From TMED14 sp963925545 (GTDB lineage Bacteria > Bacteroidota > Bacteroidia > Flavobacteriales > Schleiferiaceae), in NCBI GenBank assembly GCA_963925545.1, contig CAWUSA010000019.1, forward strand, positions 1 through 42,385: a DNA stretch of 42,385 bases. Direction: 5' to 3'. Each line of letters starts with the position of its first letter. Position 1 is the stretch's first letter. The position numbers and the translations under genes were made by a program. This document shows, one piece after another, positions 6,564 to 17,100 of the stretch. Below the pieces are notes generated by a model. It made no database searches, was not told the origin of the DNA, and saw only the letters and a program-made list of their open reading frames with translations.

Positions 6564-9500
6564 TTATTTCTGCGTTACAATCCGAAGGAATGCTCTCCGA
6601 TCATCCGCCAACAGTTCAATGTGGTATACGCCTGCTGCCAGAGATTGCATACCCAATAAGGCTTCACCTTTCGTATCAAAATCTAAGACCTGTTGAAGAA
6701 CCACACGCCCCATGCCATCACTGACTGTCACGAGACTTCTCGATTGCGGCAACCAATGGCTGATGGTTAAGGTTTGCGCGCCTGTCAATGGGTTGGGGTA
6801 GGCAATCACTGCTCCTAGAGCACCGGGTTCATCCAGACCTAGCTCATCCAAGCGATGGGTCACGGTATCGGAAAGACCACATGAACTGTTGACAATCAAG
6901 GACACATTGTACAATAAGCTTGGCACTGAGTAGTTGTGTTGCGTGTAATTGGTGCCTGTGCTTGACGTGCCGTCACCCCACAACCATAAATAGTTGTTGG
7001 CTCCGACCGTGCTTGTGGCATCAAATTGCACAATCATGCCACTGCCAGATGAACTCACAATGAACCATGTAAAGGCTGCAACGGGTTTAGAACAAATAGT
7101 CAAAACTTGCGAATGTGTCAATGTATCACCACAGAGATTAACCACGGTAAGGGTGACTGAGTATAGACCGCCACCACCATATGTGTGCGACGGGTTGGCA
7201 CCTGTGGCGGCTGTTCCATCTCCAAAATCCCAAGAGATGTAACTGTAATTACCTGGGTTAACTGGGCCTGTAAATGCAACTTGATATACTTGAATTGCCA
7301 CAGTAAAGGCTGATAGGATGTTATCACAAACTTCAAAGCTCTGATCTAATGTATCGGCTTGCCCACACTGATCGGTGACAATCAATGACACATTGTAGTT
7401 GCCAGCTATGCTGTAAGGGTGCACAGCAGGGTTCACAGTGCCACTATTACCATCACCATAGTCCCAAGCATAGGTTAGGGCGGTACCTGTAGAGGCGCTG
7501 CCATCAAAGGTCATCGTTAATCCATTGCTGCTACTTGTGAAGTTAGCAACGGGTGCAGGACAAGGGTTAGCGCATATGGATGAACCACTGTACTTAAAAC
7601 CTGTGGTAATGTTTGCGCCAGCTGTCTGGCTGTTGATTGTCACGCCATTAGCATCCTTCAATACCCAACCACATTCATTAGACCACTGCCCGCCATTGAC
7701 AAAGCGCAGGCGAAGGGTGTCGCCATCGCAGACATTGATGCTGAAGCTCGCGGCTGAACCATTGGCCATGCTGTAATCAGTGGTGATTCCGCCCGTGGTC
7801 AATGTGATCTTGTGCTGTGACGAACCATTCCAGTTGGCATCCCAGCCATCACCAAAGGTGTCTGACAAGTCCAAGGTGTATATGCAGCCGTTGTTGCAGT
7901 TGAAGGTTTGCATCGAGACAGGCCCTGTGAGGGTAGAGTAACTAGAAGCTCCACATGAATCAATGACATACAAATCATACAATACACCTGCAGTCAATCC
8001 AGTCAAAACATAGGGGTTTGATGTGGTAGTCACCAGAGTTCCCGCGCCCACAGTAAAGCCTGTTGGTCCGTATTCCAATATAGCTGTACCACTGCCTCCA
8101 CTGAGCCAAGAAACACTCGCTGTGGTGGATGTCAAAGGTGAAACTGCCAAATTGGTTGGCGCTGGGCAGTTGGGTGCATTACTAATGCTGAAATCATCAA
8201 TTGCCACGTCAGCACGCTGGCTAGCCGTGGTGCTGTTCTTTGCCGCGCGGAAGCGAACCTTGATGGTCTGGTTGACATACGTACTGAGGTTGATCACCCG
8301 CTCATACCAGGCATTGCCTTGGTCACCCACAACGGAGTCAATCGGCGTGTAGCTACCAGATGTGGCAGAGTAAATGTCAATCCTAAGGGATTGAATGCTG
8401 CTGCCGCGCATATGGAACCAAAACTTCAATTCAGGTGCAGTCAATGCACTCAAATCAATCAATGGGGTTTCCAGAAGGGCTGTTTCACTTGCTGAACCAT
8501 AGGAAGCTTCTGTGTAGACATAATTACCACTACCTGAAGTGTGGTCTGCTGACGGACCTGTGTTACCTGTTGGCGTATTACCTGAACCGCCACCCCAGTG
8601 GTAAACTGCTGATGTACCCGTAGAATTGGGGTTGCGTGACCAGCAAGGGTCGATGGTTGAGCCAGCATTCCAGAAATTTGGTCCATTCGCCCCTTCATTA
8701 AAGCCCACATCGAAGTTTTGCGTCAATGGCGCTAGCACTGTTCCACACAGGGTATTACCTGTAATGATTGCTGACCATGCGGAGGTACTACCCAAGCCAC
8801 AGCTGTCGCGCACCACTATAGCATACGTTGTACTAGGACTAAGTCCTGTGATGGTGAAGGGATTACTTGTGGCGTTAACTATGGTACCGCCTCCTGGTAC
8901 TGAACCTACAGCTCCATACTCAATTTGCCAATTGCTTGCGCCTCCCGTAGTCCAAGACAAGGTGATGGACGTTAAAGTAGCTGCAGTAGCCGTCACATTG
9001 CTTGGCTGAAAGCATGTTGGGGCATTAGCAACAACCAAGTCGTCAATCGCCACATCACCACGAGCTCCACCGCCAGAAGTTGGTTTTAAGGTGATGAACT
9101 TGAATTGCACCGTGTCGGTCAAATAATTGACCAAGGGCACAACAACCTCTGTCCACTGGTTGCCTTGATCCCCTGAGGAATTGTGAATCGTAGTCCAGCC
9201 TGACCCGTTGTTGATTACAACCTTAAAATTGTTGATTTGGTTACCATATTGATGCTTCCAAAAACGCAATTCAGGCGTTGACAAGGTATCCAAGTCATAA
9301 AATGGTGTAATCAAACTAGCCGTGCTACCCTGTCCACTGGCTTCAACGTAGGCATAAGAACCTGAGCCAGTTGTGTGGTCACCAGTTGGACCAGTATTGT
9401 TGCTCGGCGTACCACCTGTGCCGCCACCCCAATGGTAATTAGAGTTACCAAATCCCGTCGTGCCTGTTGAAGGTGTCCTTGTCCAACAAGGGTCAATGGT

Positions 9501-12500
9501 TGATCCGGTATTAGCGAAACCCGTACCTTCAGTAAAGGTGGCATCAAAGTTCTCTGTCGATGGTGCTGTAATGACCCCGCAATTGGTTTGCACAGCAACG
9601 GGACCCATCCAAACTGATGAACTTGTAACTGAACAAACATCCCTGACATAGAAATCGTAACTGGTCGACGCTGACAAACCTATCACCGTGAAAGGGTTAG
9701 TTGAAGCTGGAACGACCGTTCCACTGCCTGTCGTGAAACCTACAGGTCCATATTCAATGTCCCATGCAGTTGCACCACCTGTCGTCCAAGCAAGGGTAAC
9801 AGATGTTGTTGTCGTTGCAGTTGACGTAGGCAACGAAGGCGCAGGACATGACGGCGCATTATCGACAGAGAAGTCATCAATGGCCATGTCTGCACGAGGA
9901 AAGAAACCAGGAGGGTTTCTGGTAGCCACCCACTTGAAGGTGACACTGTCACTGGCATAGGTTGAGATGTCAATGCGAGCCTCTTCCCACGGCGAGGCGT
10001 TGGATGTTTGCTGTGCACCTGATTTAGACCAGATACTGGTGTAGGTACCACCATTGGCAGCAATGAACAGCTCCATTTTCTGGACTTGGAATCCATACAT
10101 ATGGTACCAAAAGACGACCTCAGGCGAACTCAAGGTATCTAGGTTAATTAGTGGTGAAACCAAGTCTGTGTTATAAACAGTAGGATTTTGAGACTCTGAA
10201 TAAGCATACCCACCTGACCCACTGGTATGGTCAGAACTCGGACCCGTACCAAAGGATGTGGTGCCACCTGACCCACCTTTGAACCAAAATCCTGTCGTGG
10301 CACTTCGTGACCAACACACATCTATATTGCCCGGATCAAAATGACTTGAAACGGTCCATGAACCGCTATCAAAATTTTCTGTAAAAGGTGCTGAAACGCT
10401 TTGGCAAGGTGTGCTAAACGTCACAGGGCCAACCCATGCAGACACATCACCATTGCCGCAGCTATCGCGCAGGTAAACATCATAGGTCGTGCCAGGCGTT
10501 AAGGCTGTCAACACATAGGGGTTGCTGGTGATCGCCGTGAAGGATGAGCCTGGGCTGACTGTACCTGTCGGTCCAAAGGCAACATTCCAGTTACTTGAAC
10601 CACCTGTCGTCCATGAAATACTTGCAGATGTACCCGTGATAGCTGAAACAGCCAATGCATAAGGGTCAGGGCAAGAAGGCGCTTCTTCAATTTTAACGAT
10701 ATCGATGGCCATGTCAGATCGATTGGATGATCCGCGCACAGCCACAAATCGCACAACAATGGTGTCACTTGTCGCAGAGATGGCAAATGCTGTGTCTTTC
10801 CATGCTGCGGCCTGCGAACTTTGCTGTTGTCCAGAAAACACCGTAGTTGCCGGCCCCCAGCCTGAACCAGGCTGCCATACTTCAAACTTCAAGCTACCCA
10901 TGGTATTACCGTATGCATGGTAGGCAAAAGACAATTGCGGGTTGGTCAAAGAAGAGATGTTCACGGGAACCATTCTCAAGGTTGAAACCTGACTCGCCAC
11001 GCCTGCCGTGGATTCTGTGTAGGCATAGTTACCGCCACCAGTTGCGTCATCATTAGGCCCTGTTTGCGGTGTACTTGTTGTACCATCGCGAATGGCCCAG
11101 TAATAGGGAGAACCTGCTGAGTTGCCACGTCCTGGATCTCTAAACCAGCAAGGATCAAGGCTGTCACCCGCTGAATAGGTGCCAGAACCATCATCAAAAT
11201 TGCTGCCATCAAAATTCTCAGTAAACGGTGCGCTAACAGGGCTACACAAGGTTTGAATGCTCAAGGGCCCAAACCAAGAACTCGTATCTCCGGAACCACA
11301 TATGCCACGGACATAGACATCATAACTGTTGCCTGCACTAAGTCCACTCAAACCACCTGTGTTTCCAGTTACCACGGCGCTGTTCGTCATTGACCCCGCA
11401 GCTGCGCCAACCGCTCCAACCACAAATTCATGTGACGATGCGCTACCGCCACCAGTAGTGAAATTGGCAGTCGTGAAGCCAACGGCTGTCGCTGTCAATA
11501 TCGTGGGCGAAGGGCAGGTTGGCCCATTCTCAAAGGCCACATCATCGATAGCCATGTCACCACTTGCCTGAAAAGACCTTATGCCACGGAATCGAACGCG
11601 CAAAGGACTTGTAAAGCCAACCAAAGAAACATTCACGCTATCCCAAGCTGCAGAAGAATTACTTTGTTGAGCGCCAGATTTGGTCCACACATTTTGCTGC
11701 CATGCTGTACCAGTCCATACATCCAAGGCAATGGTACCCGTATACTGACCGTACATGTGATACCAAAAGGTGATAGATGGATTGCTGAGTGACGCCACAT
11801 CAATCAGTGGTGAAGAAATGCTCGCTTGATCCTGGTAGGCTCCATTGCTAGCCTCTGTGTAGATGTAGTTTCCGGAACTCGTTCCTGTGCTGTGATCTGC
11901 TGAAGGACCTGTGTTGTTTGTTCCTGTACCACCTGAACCTGTACCCCAAGCATAAACAGTACCTGGTACAGCTGAACGGGTCCAGCACGCGTCTATTGCA
12001 TCACCAGTATTGGTCCAACCCGTACCCGTTGACCATGAAGTAGCATCAAAATTCTCTGTTGTTGGCGCAACGGTCGGTGCGCACAAGGTGGTCACCGTCA
12101 ATGGTCCTACCCACAAAGATGAGTTGCCTGTGCCACAGCTGTCACGGACGTAGATATCATAAGTGGTTGACGCAGTGAGGCCGGTTATCCCATAATTGGT
12201 TGTCGTGGAAGCATGCCAAGTGCCAGCACCTACAGGATTGAAACCAACACTTCCTACTTTCAACTGCCAATTACTGGCGCCACCGGTGGTCCATCCCACA
12301 TTCACTTGATTATGTGTGGGGTAATTCAAGGTCAAGCCCGTTGGCGCAAGACATGTCGGTGCTGCGCCATAGGTCACCGCAATGACCCATGTTCCTGAAT
12401 CCACCTTGTTAAGGTTTGTTGAGCAGCCAAAGCCGCCCCATGTTCTGAAGGCATGCAATTCAAAATTCAAGATACCCGTTGTCGTGACACCATTAGCAAG

Positions 12501-12857
12501 AGGTAGGTTGCTACGGCTGTAAGAAAAGGTTCCAGCAGCGTTACCTACACCTACTGATACCGCAGCTTCTGTATTACCTGTTGATGTACATTTCAAGTAA
12601 CTTTCTTGTTCAGATTTCCAAGCCTGACCACCGGCAGTCATGTCATAGCTTACATCGACACTGTAAACGTATGAATTGGCGGGGATCGTTAGGGTCATGG
12701 TTCCAGGGCAAGTCGACACAGAGCTGGTTGTTGGTGAACCAGCAAAAAACATTTGTGTCGATAAGTCACCAGCAGAAGATGTATCCGTTACTGTTGTAAG
12801 TTGAGCCGATAGAGCTGTCATGGCAAACATTGCCATTAGAATGTATAATTTCTTCAT
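6564..12857 (-). CDS. Giant secreted FnIII/jelly-roll/PKD protein with T9SS type A sorting domain
   Basis: A 2097-residue exported protein. The ATG at 12857 starts a clean signal peptide (MKKLYILMAMFAMTALSAQ); the longer frame to 12920 would bury it. Residues about 20-160 form an unrecognised N-terminal domain. From about 163 to 1560 there are five tandem units of 275-280 residues, each an FnIII domain (P.NL....T..S..WTTGGASNW..EYG, then GL...T.YD.YVRDSCG) followed by a MAM/choice-of-anchor-J-like jelly roll (ENFD at residues 268, 547, 827 and 1102, VNFD-type at 1380; then FWYHMYG and DMAIDD). A sixth FnIII, a FGDGWDANWNG domain (about 1653-1760) and three PKD domains (about 1765-2005) follow. 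The last 81 residues (IAYPNPLTGAQ ... GVYHIELLADDRRAF) are a type A sorting domain. It is probably a surface adhesin or glycan-binding scaffold; no catalytic domain was recognised. Confidence 0.9.
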   Translation of the reverse strand: MKKLYILMAMFAMTALSAQLTTVTDTSSAGDLSTQMFFAGSPTTSSVSTCPGTMTLTIPANSYVYSVDVSYDMTAGGQAWKSEQESYLKCTSTGNTEAAVSVGVGNAAGTFSYSRSNLPLANGVTTTGILNFELHAFRTWGGFGCSTNLNKVDSGTWVIAVTYGAAPTCLAPTGLTLNYPTHNQVNVGWTTGGASNWQLKVGSVGFNPVGAGTWHASTTTNYGITGLTASTTYDIYVRDSCGTGNSSLWVGPLTVTTLCAPTVAPTTENFDATSWSTGTGWTNTGDAIDACWTRSAVPGTVYAWGTGSGGTGTNNTGPSADHSTGTSSGNYIYTEASNGAYQDQASISSPLIDVASLSNPSITFWYHMYGQYTGTIALDVWTGTAWQQNVWTKSGAQQSNSSAAWDSVNVSLVGFTSPLRVRFRGIRSFQASGDMAIDDVAFENGPTCPSPTILTATAVGFTTANFTTGGGSASSHEFVVGAVGAAAGSMTNSAVVTGNTGGLSGLSAGNSYDVYVRGICGSGDTSSWFGPLSIQTLCSPVSAPFTENFDGSNFDDGSGTYSAGDSLDPCWFRDPGRGNSAGSPYYWAIRDGTTSTPQTGPNDDATGGGNYAYTESTAGVASQVSTLRMVPVNISSLTNPQLSFAYHAYGNTMGSLKFEVWQPGSGWGPATTVFSGQQQSSQAAAWKDTAFAISATSDTIVVRFVAVRGSSNRSDMAIDIVKIEEAPSCPDPYALAVSAITGTSASISWTTGGSSNWNVAFGPTGTVSPGSSFTAITSNPYVLTALTPGTTYDVYLRDSCGNGDVSAWVGPVTFSTPCQSVSAPFTENFDSGSWTVSSHFDPGNIDVCWSRSATTGFWFKGGSGGTTSFGTGPSSDHTSGSGGYAYSESQNPTVYNTDLVSPLINLDTLSSPEVVFWYHMYGFQVQKMELFIAANGGTYTSIWSKSGAQQTSNASPWEEARIDISTYASDSVTFKWVATRNPPGFFPRADMAIDDFSVDNAPSCPAPSLPTSTATTTTSVTLAWTTGGATAWDIEYGPVGFTTGSGTVVPASTNPFTVIGLSASTSYDFYVRDVCSVTSSSVWMGPVAVQTNCGVITAPSTENFDATFTEGTGFANTGSTIDPCWTRTPSTGTTGFGNSNYHWGGGTGGTPSNNTGPTGDHTTGSGSYAYVEASGQGSTASLITPFYDLDTLSTPELRFWKHQYGNQINNFKVVINNGSGWTTIHNSSGDQGNQWTEVVVPLVNYLTDTVQFKFITLKPTSGGGARGDVAIDDLVVANAPTCFQPSNVTATAATLTSITLSWTTGGASNWQIEYGAVGSVPGGGTIVNATSNPFTITGLSPSTTYAIVVRDSCGLGSTSAWSAIITGNTLCGTVLAPLTQNFDVGFNEGANGPNFWNAGSTIDPCWSRNPNSTGTSAVYHWGGGSGNTPTGNTGPSADHTSGSGNYVYTEASYGSASETALLETPLIDLSALTAPELKFWFHMRGSSIQSLRIDIYSATSGSYTPIDSVVGDQGNAWYERVINLSTYVNQTIKVRFRAAKNSTTASQRADVAIDDFSISNAPNCPAPTNLAVSPLTSTTASVSWLSGGSGTAILEYGPTGFTVGAGTLVTTTSNPYVLTGLTAGVLYDLYVIDSCGASSYSTLTGPVSMQTFNCNNGCIYTLDLSDTFGDGWDANWNGSSQHKITLTTGGITTDYSMANGSAASFSINVCDGDTLRLRFVNGGQWSNECGWVLKDANGVTINSQTAGANITTGFKYSGSSICANPCPAPVANFTSSSNGLTMTFDGSASTGTALTYAWDYGDGNSGTVNPAVHPYSIAGNYNVSLIVTDQCGQADTLDQSFEVCDNILSAFTVAIQVYQVAFTGPVNPGNYSYISWDFGDGTAATGANPSHTYGGGGLYSVTLTVVNLCGDTLTHSQVLTICSKPVAAFTWFIVSSSGSGMIVQFDATSTVGANNYLWLWGDGTSSTGTNYTQHNYSVPSLLYNVSLIVNSSCGLSDTVTHRLDELGLDEPGALGAVIAYPNPLTGAQTLTISHWLPQSRSLVTVSDGMGRVVLQQVLDFDTKGEALLGMQSLAAGVYHIELLADDRRAFLRIVTQK
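7900..12370 (-). repeat. Five tandem ~834-bp coding repeats (FnIII plus jelly roll) and a final FnIII
   Basis: The codons for the ENFD-type motif recur at 12045-12056, 11208-11219, 10368-10379, 9543-9554 and 8709-8720, giving periods of 837, 840, 825 and 834 bases. The copies are clearly homologous at protein level but diverged at DNA level, so this is an old in-frame expansion rather than a recent one. Confidence 0.85.
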
Positions 12858-12960
12858 GAATCTGGTTGTAGGTCTCTGGACGATAAATTTAGCGCATTTA
12901 CTTCCTCTATGACTTCTCAAATGCCAAGAAGTTTAATGTCGGCTTAAATTGCAGTCCTTC

Positions 12961-14145
12961 ATGAAACAAAATTTATTAAATATCGACTTTCCGAACAGTG
13001 AAAATATTAGGGATTTCCTAAACAAATACGAAGGTTACAACATAGATTCCTTGCGACTTAAAGCCAACAACAATTCCCATTGGCAGCTATTGATTGATCA
13101 AAAACAAGGTCAGCAAGCATTGAGTCAACGATGGCCTAGCCTTTGCCAAGTAGCAGGCTATCTTTTACCGCCATTGCGCAATGCCCGGCAAGCAAGCTCA
13201 GAGGTCACAGCAAGATGGAAAGCCCATTTTCTTCACCAGGCTATTGGCTCTCCTGCGTCGTGGAAGGGGCTAGACACAACAGGTGGATCTGGTGTTGACA
13301 CATGGGCATTTGAGCAATGTGGCGCAAACATGACCGTCATTGAGCCCGATGAACATCTAGCAGCCATGCTCCACCACAATGGCCAAGTCCTTGGTCAAAC
13401 AAGGCATGTTATTCAAGACAAGGCTGAATCACTACAAACCGGTCGATTTGATGCAGTGTTCTCTGACCCTTCAAGGCTGAAAAATGGTCAACGAATTTTT
13501 CACCCCAATGCCTGTGAGCCTAACGCCGTAGCGTTGATGGACATTTGGCTTACCATGAGTAAACATGTCCTAATCAAGCTATCCCCATTGCTTGATGCAA
13601 CGGAGGCTGAACGTCTTTTCCCTCAGGCCTATGAGCTGATTTGGTTGAGCCATAACCGTGAAGTCAAAGAGCTGCTGATTCACACAAAGAGGGGCTACAG
13701 CGGCCCGGCCAAGCGGCGCATCGTAGAATTGGAGGGGGTCGGTGATATTCGCCATGACTCACCCGTCATGACAGGCGAAATTATTGACATGGCGAGTGAG
13801 CCCCTTGCTTTCTTGATTGACCCCTACCCTGCTGTCATAGCATCACGCGGCGTTAATTACCTGGCATCACTCCATGGATTGAAACGTCTTCACCCATCGC
13901 ACAACCTACTGACTGCCAGCCACGTTCCCGCTGATTTCCCAGGCAGAGTCTTTCGCATTGACCACAAAGGCAAGCCGAGTAAATCTGATGCAAAGGCTGG
14001 TTTTTCTGTTATCAGCAGGGGTTTCCCGCAGCGAGCAGATCAGATCAAATCTGCATTGAAATGCACAGAAAATGAGGAACGCTTTTTGATTGCTACCCTA
14101 TGGGGAGACAAGAACAAAGGGCTCTTGCAATGTACCCGGGTATAA
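12961..14145 (+). CDS. THUMP-like class I SAM-dependent methyltransferase (PG_1098 type)
   Basis: A 394-residue protein matching the Bacteroidota THUMP-like/PG_1098 methyltransferases. The N-terminal part is a helical and ferredoxin-like RNA-binding region. The Rossmann core starts near residue 105 with LDTTGGSGVDTWAFEQCG (SAM loop), VIEPDEHL (acidic residue after strand 2) and DAVFSDPSRLKNG, where DPSR replaces the DPARR common in the family, followed by HVLIKLSPLLD. The C-terminal part (GYSGPAKRRIVELEG onward) is the THUMP-like domain. The family is thought to modify RNA, but the target is unproven. An ATG at 12961 is preferred to the TTG at 12949. It is divergent from the giant surface gene; the 103 bases between hold TAAATTTA and similar near-matches but no convincing promoter. 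Confidence 0.85.
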   Translation: MKQNLLNIDFPNSENIRDFLNKYEGYNIDSLRLKANNNSHWQLLIDQKQGQQALSQRWPSLCQVAGYLLPPLRNARQASSEVTARWKAHFLHQAIGSPASWKGLDTTGGSGVDTWAFEQCGANMTVIEPDEHLAAMLHHNGQVLGQTRHVIQDKAESLQTGRFDAVFSDPSRLKNGQRIFHPNACEPNAVALMDIWLTMSKHVLIKLSPLLDATEAERLFPQAYELIWLSHNREVKELLIHTKRGYSGPAKRRIVELEGVGDIRHDSPVMTGEIIDMASEPLAFLIDPYPAVIASRGVNYLASLHGLKRLHPSHNLLTASHVPADFPGRVFRIDHKGKPSKSDAKAGFSVISRGFPQRADQIKSALKCTENEERFLIATLWGDKNKGLLQCTRV

Positions 14146-14157
14146 AACGTAAATTTG
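14125..14157 (+). promoter_or_regulatory. Promoter of the CHU_C surface-protein gene
   Basis: TAAATTTG at 14150-14157 is an exact TAnnTTTG box, three bases before the ATG at 14161, and a TTG (14125-14127) lies 22 bases upstream as a possible -33 element. It is placed partly inside the end of the methyltransferase gene, whose stop is at 14143-14145, so the surface gene has its own promoter and probably a leaderless transcript. Confidence 0.55.
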
Positions 14158-14160
14158 ATC

Positions 14161-17100
14161 ATGACCTGTCGTCGATTCCTGTTCGCATTTCTGGTAATAT
14201 GTGCTGTTGACCTATTTGGCCAAGCCATTCACGTACCAAACGAAGGTCAATGGTCGGGCGACTTTGAAGCAAAAATGGCTTTCAATGCCGGCGCCTATTT
14301 CTGGCAAGAAACTGGCTACAAGGTCATGATTGCAAATCCAGAAAACATGCCCCATCACCCCCACCAGGGTCAAGTGAATCATGGCAGTCATTCGGGCACC
14401 GAGTCCATGGACTTTTTTGCCTTTGCTTGCCACTACCTTGGAGCTAGTCCCAGCAAATGGCTTGGTACAGGCAAGCAAGCAGGCTATAGAAATTACCTTA
14501 CAGGTGGTGACCCAAGTGCCTTTGCCAGCAACGTCCCTGACTTTGCAGGGTTCATTCAAAAAGACCTTTACCCAGGCATTGATTTACACATGGATAGGGA
14601 TGACTTTGGTGAGGCGAAAACCAGCTGGCTTGTCAGCGTTGGCGCAGACCCTAAGCTGATTCAATTATCCTACGATGGACTGACACCCTATGTCAATCAG
14701 GAAAATGAACTTGTCCTTCCCACGCCAATGGGAGACATTCGTGAATCAGACCTAGTTGCATACCAAGACGGACCGCGTGGCCGGAAAACCATTCCCTGTC
14801 GCTTTGATGTGAAAGATGGCGTAGTACGATTCAAGCTGGGTCGGTACAACAAAAGACTACCCTTGATCATTGATCCCACCTTGGTTTTCTCTTCCTTTTC
14901 TGGGTCAATGGCTGATAATTGGGGCTACACAGCTACCTATGACGACCAAGGCAACTTGTACGGCGCAGGCATCGTCTTTGATGTTGGCTACCCGATCACT
15001 ACAGGTGCCTTAGATCCAAGCTATAATGACCCAACCGGAGGACAAGGCTACATGAATTGTGACATAGGACTCACCAAATTCAGCGCTGATGGCACAAGCC
15101 GCATCTACTCCACTTACTTGGGTGGCAATAAACCCGACCAGCCCCACTCTATGATGGTCAACAACGCAGGTGATTTGGTGATGATGGGCACAACAGGGTC
15201 TAATGATTTCATCACCTCCTCGCTGTCAGTGCCAGGCTATGACCAAAGCTTCAATGGCGGGTCACCTTACGGCTCTTCACAGGGATCCCCTTTGCCTATG
15301 GATTTCAGCAATGGCGTTGACATCTTTGTCGCTGTCATCAACAACACAGGGACTGCTTACACCGCAGCAACCATCATCGGCGGCAATGGCATTGATGGCT
15401 TAGATAGGGGCATTCAAAAAAACTATGGGGATGTGTCACGTGGTGAGGTTGTGGTAGACAGTCAAGACCAAGTCTACATCGTCAGCACCAGTTCTTCATC
15501 CAATTTCCCTTTAGCAGCAAATAGCCGCAATGGGTCAACTGATGCCGTTGTATTTCAAATGAGCAGCAACCTAGCCAGCCTCAACTGGTCAAGGTACTTC
15601 GGTGGAACGGGCTATGATGCAGGCTATGGCCTGAAGGTTGCCTCAAACGGCAAGGTGTTTATCACAGGAAGCACAAGCAACACAGGGCTTCCTAATGCGG
15701 TTAATAATCACCAAGGTGGATTGGATGGCTTTATTGCAAAATTCTCTAATACAGGCGCCATTGAAGCCAGCCGATACCTTGGCACCAATCAAGTAGACTT
15801 GTCCTTCTTGATCGATATTGATAAGTATGGGGCGGTGTACGTTTTTGGCCAAACCAAGGGCTTGTACCCAGTCACTGCAGGGACTTGGAGCACCCCTTCA
15901 GGCAGTCAATTTGTGCACAAATTCCATGAAGATTTGACACAGACCATTTTCAGCACACGCTGGGGCACAGCCAATGGACAGCCCAACATCGTCCCCACAG
16001 CCTTCAACGTTGATGGTTGCCTGAATATCTTGATGTCTGGATGGGGTGGTAATGTGAATGGTGGTTCCATCGGGGGAAGTACCTCAGGCTTATTCGTAAC
16101 CAATGATGCCGTGCAAAGCACCACCGATGGCAGTGACTTTTATTTCCTTGTGTTGGAGCGCAATGCCTCTGCCCCATTGTTTGCTAGCTTCTTTGGCGGA
16201 TCTTCCAGCGAGCATGTAGATGGAGGAACGTCAAGGTTTGGCCCTGACGGTACCATTTACCAAGCTGTGTGTGCAGCCTGTTCATCGGGCTCATTCCCCA
16301 CCACTCCAGGTGTTGTTGGGCCGAGTATGCTCAGCAACAATTGCAACCTTGGTGTCATCAAAATCGATTTTGAAACCTCAGTGACTGCAATAGCAGACAT
16401 CGATTACGACTCCGACGTAGACACCCTTTGTGAAGATCTGCGTGTGACCTTTACTAACAACTCACTGAATGCCAATGTATTTTATTGGGACTTTGGCAAC
16501 GGAAATAGTTCTGACTCAACAAACCCTACCACGATCTTCACCAAAGGCACATGGACCATCACTTTAATTGCCATGGACACAATCTGTGATATTTCTGACA
16601 CCAGCACTTTGACTATAACCCACACCAAAGGGATCACGCCTGAGGCTGCTTTCGATGTCAGCTACGAGGCCTGCGATAGATACTATGAGATTCGGCTCCA
16701 AGACCAGAGCAAGCGCAGCCACCTTGCCCTATGGAACTATGGTGATGGGAATAGCGGAAGCGGTAACAGCCCATCCTACCGATTCCAAGCCGCAGGAACC
16801 TATACGATACGACTCATTGCAATCGATACCGTCTGCAATAAATCGGACACGAGCTACCAAAGTGTCACCTTTGATCCGGATTGGAATGGGCCTTTGGTCA
16901 CCGTAGCGCCTGATACCTGCTGGGATGGCAGGGTTCGTCTTGATGTCACCTATGACACAGACAGCGTGAATTACCAATACCTATGGACCTTTGAAAATGG
17001 TGTGACCGACACGGGCCGTGTGGCTACCTATCGACTGCCGGCTTCCGGGACTTACACTGTGACATTGACCTTGTTTGACAGCATTTGCCACGCCAGCTTC

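Noticed and set aside
12858..12920. N-terminal extension of the giant surface protein to 12920
   Set aside because: It would bury the signal peptide that begins at 12857, and the added residues are not signal-like.
12921..12960. TTG at 12949 as the start of the methyltransferase
   Set aside because: The ATG four codons later (12961) is a normal start and the extra residues add nothing conserved.
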